This document shows, in pieces, positions 11,465 to 19,248 of a DNA stretch of 64,000 nucleotides. Both the position numbers and the translations under genes were made by a program. The stretch lies in the NCBI RefSeq assembly GCF_900101885.1, contig NZ_FNAN01000014.1, positions 173,772-237,771 of the forward strand, in the 5' to 3' direction. Under the pieces are notes generated by a model. It was given only the letters and a program-made list of their open reading frames with translations. It was not told the DNA's origin and ran no database searches. Within the stretch, counting starts at the first letter, position 1; the number at the start of each line of letters is the position of its first letter. Origin of the DNA: Dyadobacter soli (GTDB lineage: Bacteria > Bacteroidota > Bacteroidia > Cytophagales > Spirosomataceae).

Positions 11465-12391
11465 TTATTCCTGGTACCCGAGCTGGCGCAGCTTGTTTTC
11501 CTTGCTTCTCCAATCCGGCTCTACTTTTACGTGCTGTTCGAGGAAAACTTTTTTGCCGAAGAAATCTTCAAGGTCCTGGCGGGCCTGCGTACCAACTTTT
11601 TTCAGCATTTCCCCTTTTTCACCAATAATGATCCCTTTCTGGCTTTTGCGTTCAACCAGAATTTCTGCACGGATCACAATGATGTCGTCCTTGTCCTTAA
11701 ATTCAGTGATTACTACTTCGGAGCTGTATGGAATTTCCTGGCGGTAATTCAAGAAGATCTTTTCGCGGATGATTTCCGAAGCAAAGAAACGCTCCGGCTT
11801 GTCGGTTAGTTCATCCTCATCGAAATACGGTGGGTGGAACGGCAGACGCGACACAACCGCATCGAACAACGTCCCGATATTGGCCTTCTCCAATGCGGAG
11901 ATCGGTATAATGGCGGCCGGATGAATTTCATTCTCCCACTCAGCCATCTTTTGCTTCACTTCCTCGTCGTTCGAAAGGTCGATTTTGTTCAAAACCAAAA
12001 CCACCGGGGATTCGGTACGTTTCAGCAGCGGCAATACTTCGTGCTCGGCCGCCTTCTCCCCTATTTCGACCACAAAAAGCACCACATCGGCATCTTCGAG
12101 CGAGCCTTTCACGAAGGTCATCATCGAGTCGTGCAGCTTATACGAGGGCTTGATTACGCCGGGAGTATCCGAATACACCAGTTGGAACGGGATATCCTCA
12201 TGTTTTCCATTCAAAATCCCGATAATACGGTGGCGGGTCGTTTGCGCTTTGGACGTGATGATCGACATTCTTTCGCCTACCAGCACATTCATCAGCGTCG
12301 ATTTGCCCACATTCGGTTTTCCGATAATGCTCACAAAACCAGCCCGGTGGTTGCGCAACTCGGTATTATTATTTTCGACTTTTTCTTCCAT
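11465..12391 (-). CDS. era: Era, 16S rRNA-binding GTPase
   Basis: A 308-residue Era GTPase that binds the 16S rRNA 3' end and assists 30S maturation. The G domain shows GKPNVGKST (G1), a Thr switch region ITSKAQTTRHRI, DTPG (G3) and NKID (G4). The C-terminal KH domain includes VERKSQKGIIIGEKGEMLKKVG, with the GxxG loop intact. It has the usual family length plus a short charged N-terminal extension (MEEKVENNNTELRNHR). It lies between the sulfatase gene (45 bp upstream) and der (64 bp downstream), all on the minus strand. Confidence 0.97.
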   Translation of the reverse strand: MEEKVENNNTELRNHRAGFVSIIGKPNVGKSTLMNVLVGERMSIITSKAQTTRHRIIGILNGKHEDIPFQLVYSDTPGVIKPSYKLHDSMMTFVKGSLEDADVVLFVVEIGEKAAEHEVLPLLKRTESPVVLVLNKIDLSNDEEVKQKMAEWENEIHPAAIIPISALEKANIGTLFDAVVSRLPFHPPYFDEDELTDKPERFFASEIIREKIFLNYRQEIPYSSEVVITEFKDKDDIIVIRAEILVERKSQKGIIIGEKGEMLKKVGTQARQDLEDFFGKKVFLEQHVKVEPDWRSKENKLRQLGYQE

Positions 12392-12436
12392 AAAAATTAC
12401 TTCTTCACTTTTTTCAGCTTCCCAAAAACGTGGTTC

Positions 12437-14437
12437 CTAGGGTGTTACTGTCAACTTGTCGTCCAGCATCCGGTTCGAATACTGCTGGATAAATGCCTTA
12501 ACCTGCAATTCCATAGGCCCCTGAACCTCCGGAATACGGCCCATAAGGTTATTTTTCAAAAGCTTGTCTTCCTGATATTTATACAAACCTACGGTTTTCC
12601 GGCCATCAAATTGCAAAACATACGGCCCATTGAACCATTGATAGACGCCGTCATAGTTGACAGCGAAGTTGAGCGGCGGGTTCCCGAACACGTTTTTCCC
12701 AAAGCCGAAATAGGGTTTGTCATAATGTAAATAACCCAGAACGGACGGCATTATGTCTATTTGCTGGACTAACCGCGTGCTGTCGGTGCCGGTCATGGCT
12801 GGTTCGATGGGAGCGCCGTCGCGCTGCGAGGCGTCGCCCGGCGATTCGATGCCGGGTTCATAGAAAAGAATAGGAACCGAGAAGTTACCAACTGAGGTCT
12901 GATACTTCGGATAATGGGCGAATGTGGCTGAGTGATCTGCGGTTATCACGAATAAAGTATTCTTGAACCAGGGCTTATCCTTCACCGAATCGAAAAACCT
13001 GCGCAATGCATGATCGGTATAGCCCATGCATTCGTAAATCGGCAGCGGGCCTTTCGGGAATTTACCCTGGTAGCGCGCAGGCACCTTGTACGGGTCGTGC
13101 GAGGACACGGTAAATAGTGTGCTCATAAACGGCTCCTGGAAAGTATTCAGCTTTTTACCCCAGAATTGCAGGAATTCTTCGTCCCAGATGCCCCAGATAC
13201 CGTCGTAATCCGCATCATTGTTGTATTCGGTTTTACCATAATAATCCTTGATACCGATCAGATTGGTGAATGCCTTGAAGCCCATCGAGCCGTTAGGCGC
13301 GCCGTGGAAAAAAGATGTATGGTAACCCTTGGCTTGCAGCATCTCGGGCAGGCTGGGCAGCTTGTTATCGGTATAGCGCGTCAGGATGAACGGCTCCATA
13401 ATGCCCGGAATGCTCGTCAGTACCGACGGAATGGCTTCGATCGACTTCGCCCCATTTGCAAAGGAATACCAATGCACCTTGCTGTGCTGCATCAGCGAGT
13501 CGATGAATGGCGTGTAGCCTTTGTAGGCACCGTTTTCCAGGTCCTTGTTATAAGTACCTACCATTTCCTTCCCGAAACTTTCCCAAATGAGGATCACCAC
13601 GTTTTTAGGCTGAAATGCAGGCGCGTTCGGATCGGGGTAATGGATCGGCGAATACACCGCATTCATTTCCTGCTCCGATTTGAAAAAACTTGCGCGTTGA
13701 TAGTCGGAGCGTTTCAGGGTCTTGAAAATGCAAAATGGCGTGTTCAGTACGATGAACATCTCTTTTGGCTTATCCACGTATTCGCCTGCATTACTCAGCG
13801 TAATCGGACGCGTGCTGTGCCGGAAGCCTCCTTTCACCCCGCCGATAAAAAGAAATACCGCAACGGTCATCAATACACTGTGTACCAGGAATATCTGCCA
13901 GGCCGGGCGCGCAGGTCTGGTATCGACTTTCCAGCGGCGCGTTATGTACACGACCAGCGCTACGAGCATTACCCACACGAGCACCACGTACCAGTAGTTC
14001 ACGATAAAGCCGCCAAACAGCTTGTGCATATTGTTTTCATGCGAAAATTCCTGCAATACCGACCACGTACTTCTTTTAATGGTGAAACGGTAGTAGATGA
14101 AATCGGCGCAGTTGGCCAGCAATGCAATGCTGTTGGTGATGATAAAAAGGTAGTTCAGGAATTTCTGAAACGCAGGCCGGTACTTGAACGTGACGGGGAT
14201 GAGCGTGAGAAACACGTGAAGAATATTCGTGTAAAGCACCGCTACTAAGTCGAAACGCAAGCCGCCGAGAAATAAACGGGGCGCGAGTGCCAGACTAACC
14301 TCCGGAAAAAACGATTGGTTGAAGAAATAAAAGAGAATACGGCATACGGTGTACAAAATCATGATGCCGAGCAACCTGATCAGCAGCACCTGATGAATGC
14401 GCCACCCGAAACCGGAAGCGACTGAATATGAACGCAT
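12437..14437 (-). CDS. LTA synthase-like membrane sulfatase/phosphoglycerol transferase
   Basis: A 666-residue alkaline-phosphatase-superfamily membrane enzyme. About five transmembrane helices occupy residues 15-215, followed by a large periplasmic sulfatase domain: VVILIWESFGKE (metal-binding Glu), a nucleophile region GAKSIEAIPSVLTS, a SSHDPY motif and FVITADHSA near the C-terminus with the metal-binding Asp-His. The architecture matches LtaS and OpgB-like phosphoglycerol transferases or Bacteroidota phosphoethanolamine-type transferases. Diderms lack LTA, so the substrate is likely an envelope glycolipid or glycan (inference). It is the first gene of the minus-strand run toward era and der. 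Confidence 0.85.
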   Translation of the reverse strand: MRSYSVASGFGWRIHQVLLIRLLGIMILYTVCRILFYFFNQSFFPEVSLALAPRLFLGGLRFDLVAVLYTNILHVFLTLIPVTFKYRPAFQKFLNYLFIITNSIALLANCADFIYYRFTIKRSTWSVLQEFSHENNMHKLFGGFIVNYWYVVLVWVMLVALVVYITRRWKVDTRPARPAWQIFLVHSVLMTVAVFLFIGGVKGGFRHSTRPITLSNAGEYVDKPKEMFIVLNTPFCIFKTLKRSDYQRASFFKSEQEMNAVYSPIHYPDPNAPAFQPKNVVILIWESFGKEMVGTYNKDLENGAYKGYTPFIDSLMQHSKVHWYSFANGAKSIEAIPSVLTSIPGIMEPFILTRYTDNKLPSLPEMLQAKGYHTSFFHGAPNGSMGFKAFTNLIGIKDYYGKTEYNNDADYDGIWGIWDEEFLQFWGKKLNTFQEPFMSTLFTVSSHDPYKVPARYQGKFPKGPLPIYECMGYTDHALRRFFDSVKDKPWFKNTLFVITADHSATFAHYPKYQTSVGNFSVPILFYEPGIESPGDASQRDGAPIEPAMTGTDSTRLVQQIDIMPSVLGYLHYDKPYFGFGKNVFGNPPLNFAVNYDGVYQWFNGPYVLQFDGRKTVGLYKYQEDKLLKNNLMGRIPEVQGPMELQVKAFIQQYSNRMLDDKLTVTP

Positions 14438-14494
14438 AAAATTGATGTCAGAACGTTAGAGGCAAACTTTTTTGAAAAGTTTTCACAAAAATAG

Positions 14495-14526
14495 TTGTTT
14501 TCTGTAAAACATTTGTTGTATGTTTG
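14495..14526 (+). promoter_or_regulatory. promoter of tRNA-fMet
   Basis: TTG at 14495-14497, 21 bp, then TATGTTTG at 14519-14526, a perfect TAnnTTTG box 20 bp before the mature tRNA 5' end. Confidence 0.75.
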
Positions 14527-14545
14527 CACTCCAATTCAACGACAC

Positions 14546-14618
<73 letters not shown>

Positions 14619-14630
14619 CACAGGCCAAAG

Positions 14631-14657
14631 CCACTTTCGAAAGAAGGTGGTTTTTTT
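14631..14657 (+). terminator. terminator of tRNA-fMet
   Basis: CCACTTTC and GAAGGTGG form an 8-bp stem with one G-U pair around a GAAA tetraloop, followed by seven T residues (14651-14657). Confidence 0.9.
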
Positions 14658-14760
14658 GCATTTGTGACCATTCCCGACCGGTTGTAAACTTTCTTAAAAC
14701 AAAGTGGCAGGGCAAGGATTATTTGCACTATTTTGGAGCCGCCGTTTTGACGAAGTATCG

Positions 14761-17700
14761 ATGAACCGCTCTATTTCCCTGACCTTCCGTACCAATGCAT
14801 TCATGGAGCGTTACCTCCTGTGCATTTTCTTCTTTTTAAGCCAATTACTTCCCCCCGCGCAAGCACAAGAAGTCGCATTCAAATCCGACAAATACAGTCT
14901 CAAACATTATACAGCCGAAACCGGTTTGCCGCAGAACAGCATCAAAACAATTGTCCGTGACGATGCGGGATTCTTTTGGTTTGGGACCGAAGATGGCCTG
15001 GCGCGGTTCGACGGCCGAAATTTCCATATTTTCAACAGCTCCAACGCAAAGTTTTACTCCAATCGCGCCATACAGAGCTTCCGTAGCCTTTCGGACGAAT
15101 GGCCCTATATTCTCCTCGAAGGAGATGAGGCCTATAAAGTTTCAGGTGGGCGCCTGACGAAAACCGATTTATACAAAAAGGACTTCAAAAAGCTGAATTC
15201 GTACAGTGCTGTCGAGAAAAGCTATTGCATGGCCTTCGAACTTACCAACCGGCACATTTACGATTATTACTGGAAGGGCGCCATTCTCCCGGTTTCGCCG
15301 GGCAACCACTATCTGTGCGACACAAGCAGTGTTACTTGCTTTCAAAAAGGCAAACTGGCCTACCGAGCGCAGGTTTCTTCCAAAAAAGTGATTGACTATT
15401 TCACAATCGGCCAGGATTTGTACCATTTCGACCGACTTAATGCAAGCATTTACCGCGTCGACCGCGGCGGGAAGCATCCGGTAACGATCACTGGCGATAT
15501 CTTGGAAGGCCATGCTGGCAAAAGTGCGGGCCTGGAAATCCTTTGGAATACCTTCTCCAAAACACTGTTACTGGCTTCCGGCGGCCGAATTTTCAATGTC
15601 GATATCATAGGCCGCGATACTTTCGGCACCACCTTGCTGCTCGAAGGATTCGATACCAGCGAGAATAAAATTATCAGCTCGTTTTACGATAAGAGTAGCG
15701 GGTTACTGCTTCTCGGCAGCCATACCAAGGGGTTATTTGTTTTTACTAAAAAGCAATTTTCCGCTTTTCAGAACAGCGAGGGCTATTCCTTTCATGAACA
15801 AAGCCTGTACAAAAAACGCTATATACTTACCAATTTCGGCACGTACGATATCCCTTCGAAAGCGGAAGCGAGCCCTCTGGCCGCGGATAAGTTCAAAAGC
15901 TGGGGTCCGTTTGTAACAAAGACCGGCTACATCTGGGGCTACAAAAGGGATACGGCTTTCCTCTTCAATGAGCAAGACACCCGGTTGCTGGGCAAATGGC
16001 ATATCGGCGACGACGTATGCATTTCCTACGTCGACCTGGACGGCAACCTCTGGCTGGGGCACCGGGACGGGCTTCTGCAAAGGTTCGATATGAAAACGTT
16101 CAAATGGACCTTTATCAAAGTTGCCGGATTGAATGTCCACATTACATTCCTGTTACAAGACAAAACATCCCATCCGAATCAAAGCATTTTCTGGATGGCT
16201 ACGAGCTCCGGCCTATACCGGTATACATTTCCGGGTTACCGCTTTGAAAAGATTCGAAACTTCGGGAACAGGTCTGTGCATTCGTTGCTTTTGCGGCGCG
16301 CGGCCGGCGAAATGGAGGTTTGGGGAACTATCTCCGGCAAAGGCCTATTTTTGATTAAATACAACCACGCCACGCTTTTTCCCACAGACAGAAAAAGGCA
16401 TTTGAGCTCCGCGCATTGCATTACCGAGGACAAGAACGGCTACTTTTGGGTACCTACCAACAAAGGCTTGTTCCAAATGAAAGCCAACGACCTGCTCGCG
16501 TCCGCCAGGCAGCCCGATAAAAACCTCTACTACCTGTATTACGACTACGAAAGCGGTTTCCCGACAAACGAATTCAACGGCGGCTGCATTCCCTGCACGA
16601 TGGTATTGCCCGACGGGCAGTTCTCGATGCCTTCCATCAGCGGGCTTGTCTATTTCAATCCTGCTACCATTCGTCCGCAATTGCCCGACAAACCCCTCCT
16701 GATCGACCGGATCGAATACAATGGCAAGCGCGTGGATAAGGGCGATACTTTACAGCTCGACAACGACTTTGAATTTATCAAGTTTTCGCTTTCAACGCCC
16801 TACTTCGGACATCCGGACAATGTGCAGATCGATTACCAGCTGACAAGCCGCGAGCAGCATGGCTCATGGCTGCCTGTGCGCGAGGGCGGCGAGATTGTTT
16901 TCAACGGGCTTGGCAGCGGGCGGTATGTGCTCGCGATCCGGAAACTGAATGGGTTCGGGCCGAATAATTATACTACCAAACGGCTGGTATTCTTCATCGC
17001 CCCGAAATGGTACGAAACCTGGTTGTTCAGGACATTGCTCCTGGGCTTGCTGGTGCTCGGTACTTATGCATTTTTCAAATGGCGCACGCGCTCGATCGAA
17101 AAACGGAACGAAGACCTAGAACGCGCCGTAACCGAACGGACGGCCGCATTGAAAGAGTCCCAAAACGAGCTCAGCCGCCAGTTGAACATCCAGGCGCACC
17201 TCATCGCGTCCATCACGCACGATGTACGCGCGCCGCTCAAATACGTCACGCAGGCGTCGCGACAGATTCCGAAACTCAACGAAATGGGCGAGCGCGAAAT
17301 GCTGAACCAGGTAGGCAATGCATTGGAACAGAGCCTTGTGCAGATGACCAACTTCCTGGATAACCTGCTTAGCTACGTTCGGACGACGCTTTACCATAAC
17401 AAGGTGGAAACATCGCACGTGAACCTTTCGGAGCTGATCGCACAGAAATTGATATTGTTTGAAAAGGTATTTCAGCTTTACAATAATGATGTGTCGAATG
17501 ACGTGCCGCCGGGTCTCACTGTCCATTCCAACCCGGAATTGCTTTCGGTGGTGATCCATAACCTTATCGATAATGCCAGCAAATACGCCCGCAACGGCCA
17601 GATCCGCATTTTTTCGATGGTTACCAGCCAGTCGGTACATCTCGTCATTGCCGACTCCGGCAAGGGAATCGACCCGGAAGTCAGGGAATGGTTTAACAAT

Positions 17701-17877
17701 CCGGCCTCGGCGCATTCCGATTCCTATGGCAATGCGTCGCCGAAAGGTTTCGGCCTGGTAATCGTAAAAGAGGTGGCGCGCCTGATCAATCTTTCCGTTT
17801 TTGTCGACAACCACGACAGCGGCTGCGAATTCCATCTGGTGTTCGACACAGCCCAAGCCAGCGACCGGTTACAGTAG
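14761..17877 (+). CDS. propeller-type sensor histidine kinase (reg_prop/Y_Y_Y/HisKA/HATPase)
   Basis: A large sensor kinase (1038 residues from ATG 14761; ATG 14803 would start directly at the signal peptide MERYLLCIFFFL). The periplasmic part is a beta-propeller built from two-component-regulator repeats (FFWFGTEDGLARFDG, NLWLGHRDGLLQRFD, YFWVPTNKGLFQM) and a Y_Y_Y domain (about 640-740). One transmembrane helix (about 753-773) leads into a coiled coil, a HisKA domain with His near 819 (SITHDVRAPLKY), an N-box NLIDNASKYARN, and G-boxes DSGKGID and GFGLVIVKE. It lacks the receiver and AraC domains of hybrid systems, and no response regulator is adjacent. The ligand is unknown. Confidence 0.88.
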   Translation: MNRSISLTFRTNAFMERYLLCIFFFLSQLLPPAQAQEVAFKSDKYSLKHYTAETGLPQNSIKTIVRDDAGFFWFGTEDGLARFDGRNFHIFNSSNAKFYSNRAIQSFRSLSDEWPYILLEGDEAYKVSGGRLTKTDLYKKDFKKLNSYSAVEKSYCMAFELTNRHIYDYYWKGAILPVSPGNHYLCDTSSVTCFQKGKLAYRAQVSSKKVIDYFTIGQDLYHFDRLNASIYRVDRGGKHPVTITGDILEGHAGKSAGLEILWNTFSKTLLLASGGRIFNVDIIGRDTFGTTLLLEGFDTSENKIISSFYDKSSGLLLLGSHTKGLFVFTKKQFSAFQNSEGYSFHEQSLYKKRYILTNFGTYDIPSKAEASPLAADKFKSWGPFVTKTGYIWGYKRDTAFLFNEQDTRLLGKWHIGDDVCISYVDLDGNLWLGHRDGLLQRFDMKTFKWTFIKVAGLNVHITFLLQDKTSHPNQSIFWMATSSGLYRYTFPGYRFEKIRNFGNRSVHSLLLRRAAGEMEVWGTISGKGLFLIKYNHATLFPTDRKRHLSSAHCITEDKNGYFWVPTNKGLFQMKANDLLASARQPDKNLYYLYYDYESGFPTNEFNGGCIPCTMVLPDGQFSMPSISGLVYFNPATIRPQLPDKPLLIDRIEYNGKRVDKGDTLQLDNDFEFIKFSLSTPYFGHPDNVQIDYQLTSREQHGSWLPVREGGEIVFNGLGSGRYVLAIRKLNGFGPNNYTTKRLVFFIAPKWYETWLFRTLLLGLLVLGTYAFFKWRTRSIEKRNEDLERAVTERTAALKESQNELSRQLNIQAHLIASITHDVRAPLKYVTQASRQIPKLNEMGEREMLNQVGNALEQSLVQMTNFLDNLLSYVRTTLYHNKVETSHVNLSELIAQKLILFEKVFQLYNNDVSNDVPPGLTVHSNPELLSVVIHNLIDNASKYARNGQIRIFSMVTSQSVHLVIADSGKGIDPEVREWFNNPASAHSDSYGNASPKGFGLVIVKEVARLINLSVFVDNHDSGCEFHLVFDTAQASDRLQ

Positions 17878-17965
17878 CCTCGCGACTTTATTACTGTCAG
17901 TATCAATTCATTCCTCAAACCTGATAAAAATAGAAACGAAAAATTTATTTGCTATCGGTGACATA

Positions 17966-17993
17966 TTGTTTTACAGGTTTTGCATTATATTTG
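17966..17993 (+). promoter_or_regulatory. candidate promoter of the small gene at 18095
   Basis: TTG at 17966-17968, 17 bp, then TATATTTG at 17986-17993, a perfect TAnnTTTG box. Transcription from here would give a leader of about 95 nt that contains the palindrome at 18035-18060. Confidence 0.5.
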
Positions 17994-18034
17994 GAAAAAA
18001 TTAATAGCAAGAAGTAAATTTATTCTACAATTTT

Positions 18035-18060
18035 ATACAACAACACCTACAATGTTGTAT
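18035..18060. promoter_or_regulatory. 8-bp inverted repeat in the leader of the small gene
   Basis: ATACAACA (18035-18042) and TGTTGTAT (18053-18060) are perfect reverse complements separated by 10 bp. It lies between the predicted transcription start and ATG 18095. It could be a dimeric operator or an RNA hairpin; no T-run follows. Confidence 0.4.
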
Positions 18061-18094
18061 CTTGCCGTTGATTTACTCATGATGCCATGCGAAT

Positions 18095-18325
18095 ATGATT
18101 ATGACAAACCCTTATTTCTCCGGCTTCGAACATAGTGCAGCGCAAATCCGGCGTTTTCTGCAAACACACAAGACATTTACACTTCTGCTTTCAGGCGGAC
18201 GTATCGTTCACCACGAGGCAGAGGACGCAATCCGTTTCAGAACCTGGCTTTTGACACATCAGATCGATGATGTCCGCGAATCTTTTACGAAGAATTACTC
18301 GGCTTACAACCTGATGTCGGCCTAG
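18095..18325 (+). CDS. small protein of unknown function
   Basis: A 76-residue ORF (ATG 18095, alternative ATG 18101 giving MTNPYFSG). No signal peptide or membrane helix is present. The sequence is rich in His, Arg and Phe and looks globular (FLQTHKTFTLLLSGGRIVHH, then EDAIRFRTWLLTHQIDDVRE). A perfect -7 box and a palindrome lie upstream, which favours a real gene. It sits alone between the sensor kinase and rpmH. No family was recognised. Confidence 0.5.
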   Translation: MIMTNPYFSGFEHSAAQIRRFLQTHKTFTLLLSGGRIVHHEAEDAIRFRTWLLTHQIDDVRESFTKNYSAYNLMSA

Positions 18326-18484
18326 GCCCGGCGGCTTCCTGCGCACGATTGCTTGTCCGGCATTTTTTGCCACGCTCTTCCCATTTTTTAGTGGTTCCTT
18401 TTGCATTCACGCCAGTGGCGATACGCCTATAATGTTCGGGAATAGCCTTGCTAACAGACTATTTCTGAAAAAAATACAGAAATT

Positions 18485-18515
18485 TTGACTTGAATAATTT
18501 TTTTGTCTACCTTTG
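18485..18515 (+). promoter_or_regulatory. promoter of rpmH
   Basis: TTG at 18485-18487, 20 bp, then TACCTTTG at 18508-18515. This is a textbook Bacteroidota housekeeping promoter 55 bp before the L34 start codon. Confidence 0.75.
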
Positions 18516-18569
18516 CAAGCCAAAATTACGGGTAGACAGAGATTTATATCGCAATAATTTGATACTGAG

Positions 18570-18728
18570 ATGAAACGTACCTTTCAACCATCGAATCGCA
18601 AGAGGAGAAACAAGCACGGATTTCGTGAGAGAATGTCCACTGCAAACGGACGCAAAGTTGTGGCTGGCCGTCGCAAAAAAGGCCGTTGGAAACTGACTGT
18701 TTCTGACGAAAAACGTCACAAGCAATAA
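18570..18728 (+). CDS. rpmH: 50S ribosomal protein L34
   Basis: A 52-residue, highly basic protein with the invariant L34 pattern: MKRTFQPSNRKRRNKHGF, then RMSTANGRKVVAGRRKKGRW, and the Bacteroidota-type tail SDEKRHKQ. L34 sits in the 50S subunit. The ATG at 18570 gives the exact family N-terminus. It is followed by a strong hairpin and then rnpA, the near-universal rpmH-rnpA order. No dnaA is adjacent, as is normal in Bacteroidota. Confidence 0.97.
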   Translation: MKRTFQPSNRKRRNKHGFRERMSTANGRKVVAGRRKKGRWKLTVSDEKRHKQ

Positions 18729-18773
18729 TTAGCGCTTGAAGGTTTGAGTAGAGGACGCTTTCGTCTTCCATAG

Positions 18774-18813
18774 TCTGATAAGTTTGGTAACCACAAACTT
18801 ATCAGACATTTTT
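18774..18813 (+). terminator. hairpin/attenuator between rpmH and rnpA
   Basis: A perfect 13-bp inverted repeat, TCTGATAAGTTTG (18774-18786) with CAAACTTATCAGA (18794-18806) around a 7-base loop, followed by CA and a T-run. It lies 45 bp after rpmH and 20 bp before the rnpA start, so it probably reduces rnpA expression relative to rpmH. Confidence 0.8.
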
Positions 18814-18825
18814 TTCTACAAGAAC

Positions 18826-19242
18826 TTGAAACAGACATTTGGTAAAAGCGAGCGGTTATGTAACCTCCGTATCATCGGCAGGCTTTTCAAAAAAGGCAGC
18901 CCGGAGGTTCAGACGTTCTACCTTTATCCATTCAGGGTGCTGTACATGTATGACCAGCAGTCGCCCGAACCTCTTCCACAAGTACTTTTCTCCATTTCCA
19001 AAAGGAATTTCAAGAAAGCGGTCGACCGCAATCTGATTCGCCGCCGGTGCCGCGAGGCTTACCGCCTGCACAAATCCGCGCTTCTGGCATTACCCGCCGA
19101 AACGCGCCCTTCCTACATTGCTTTTTTGTATCTTGCAAAAGAAATAACTTCCTATGACGTTATTGAAACGGCCATGAAGCAGTCGCTCAGAAAGCTTGAA
19201 AAACTGCCGCCTGCCTTTCCCAAAGAACAATCCAATTCCTGA
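18826..19242 (+). CDS. rnpA: ribonuclease P protein component
   Basis: The RNase P protein subunit, which helps the RNA subunit process tRNA 5' leaders. TTG at 18826 is chosen as start because it gives the family N-terminus (M)KQTFGKSERLCN. The only earlier in-frame start, TTG 18784, lies inside the terminator stem. The signature RNA-binding segment FSISKRNFKKAVDRNLIRRRCREAYR is present in two contiguous parts (FSISKRNFKKAVDRN and LIRRRCREAYR). Length is 138 residues, typical for the family. The stop is followed after 6 bp by the S41 protease gene. Confidence 0.93.
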   Translation: MKQTFGKSERLCNLRIIGRLFKKGSPEVQTFYLYPFRVLYMYDQQSPEPLPQVLFSISKRNFKKAVDRNLIRRRCREAYRLHKSALLALPAETRPSYIAFLYLAKEITSYDVIETAMKQSLRKLEKLPPAFPKEQSNS

Positions 19243-19248
19243 ACATAG

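Noticed and set aside
18326..18569. Possible small RNA upstream of rpmH
   Set aside because: Only the rpmH promoter is clear; no terminator-like stem plus T-run or known RNA family was seen.
18784..18825. Longer N-terminus for RnpA
   Set aside because: It would begin with TTG inside a transcription terminator and adds residues absent from the family.
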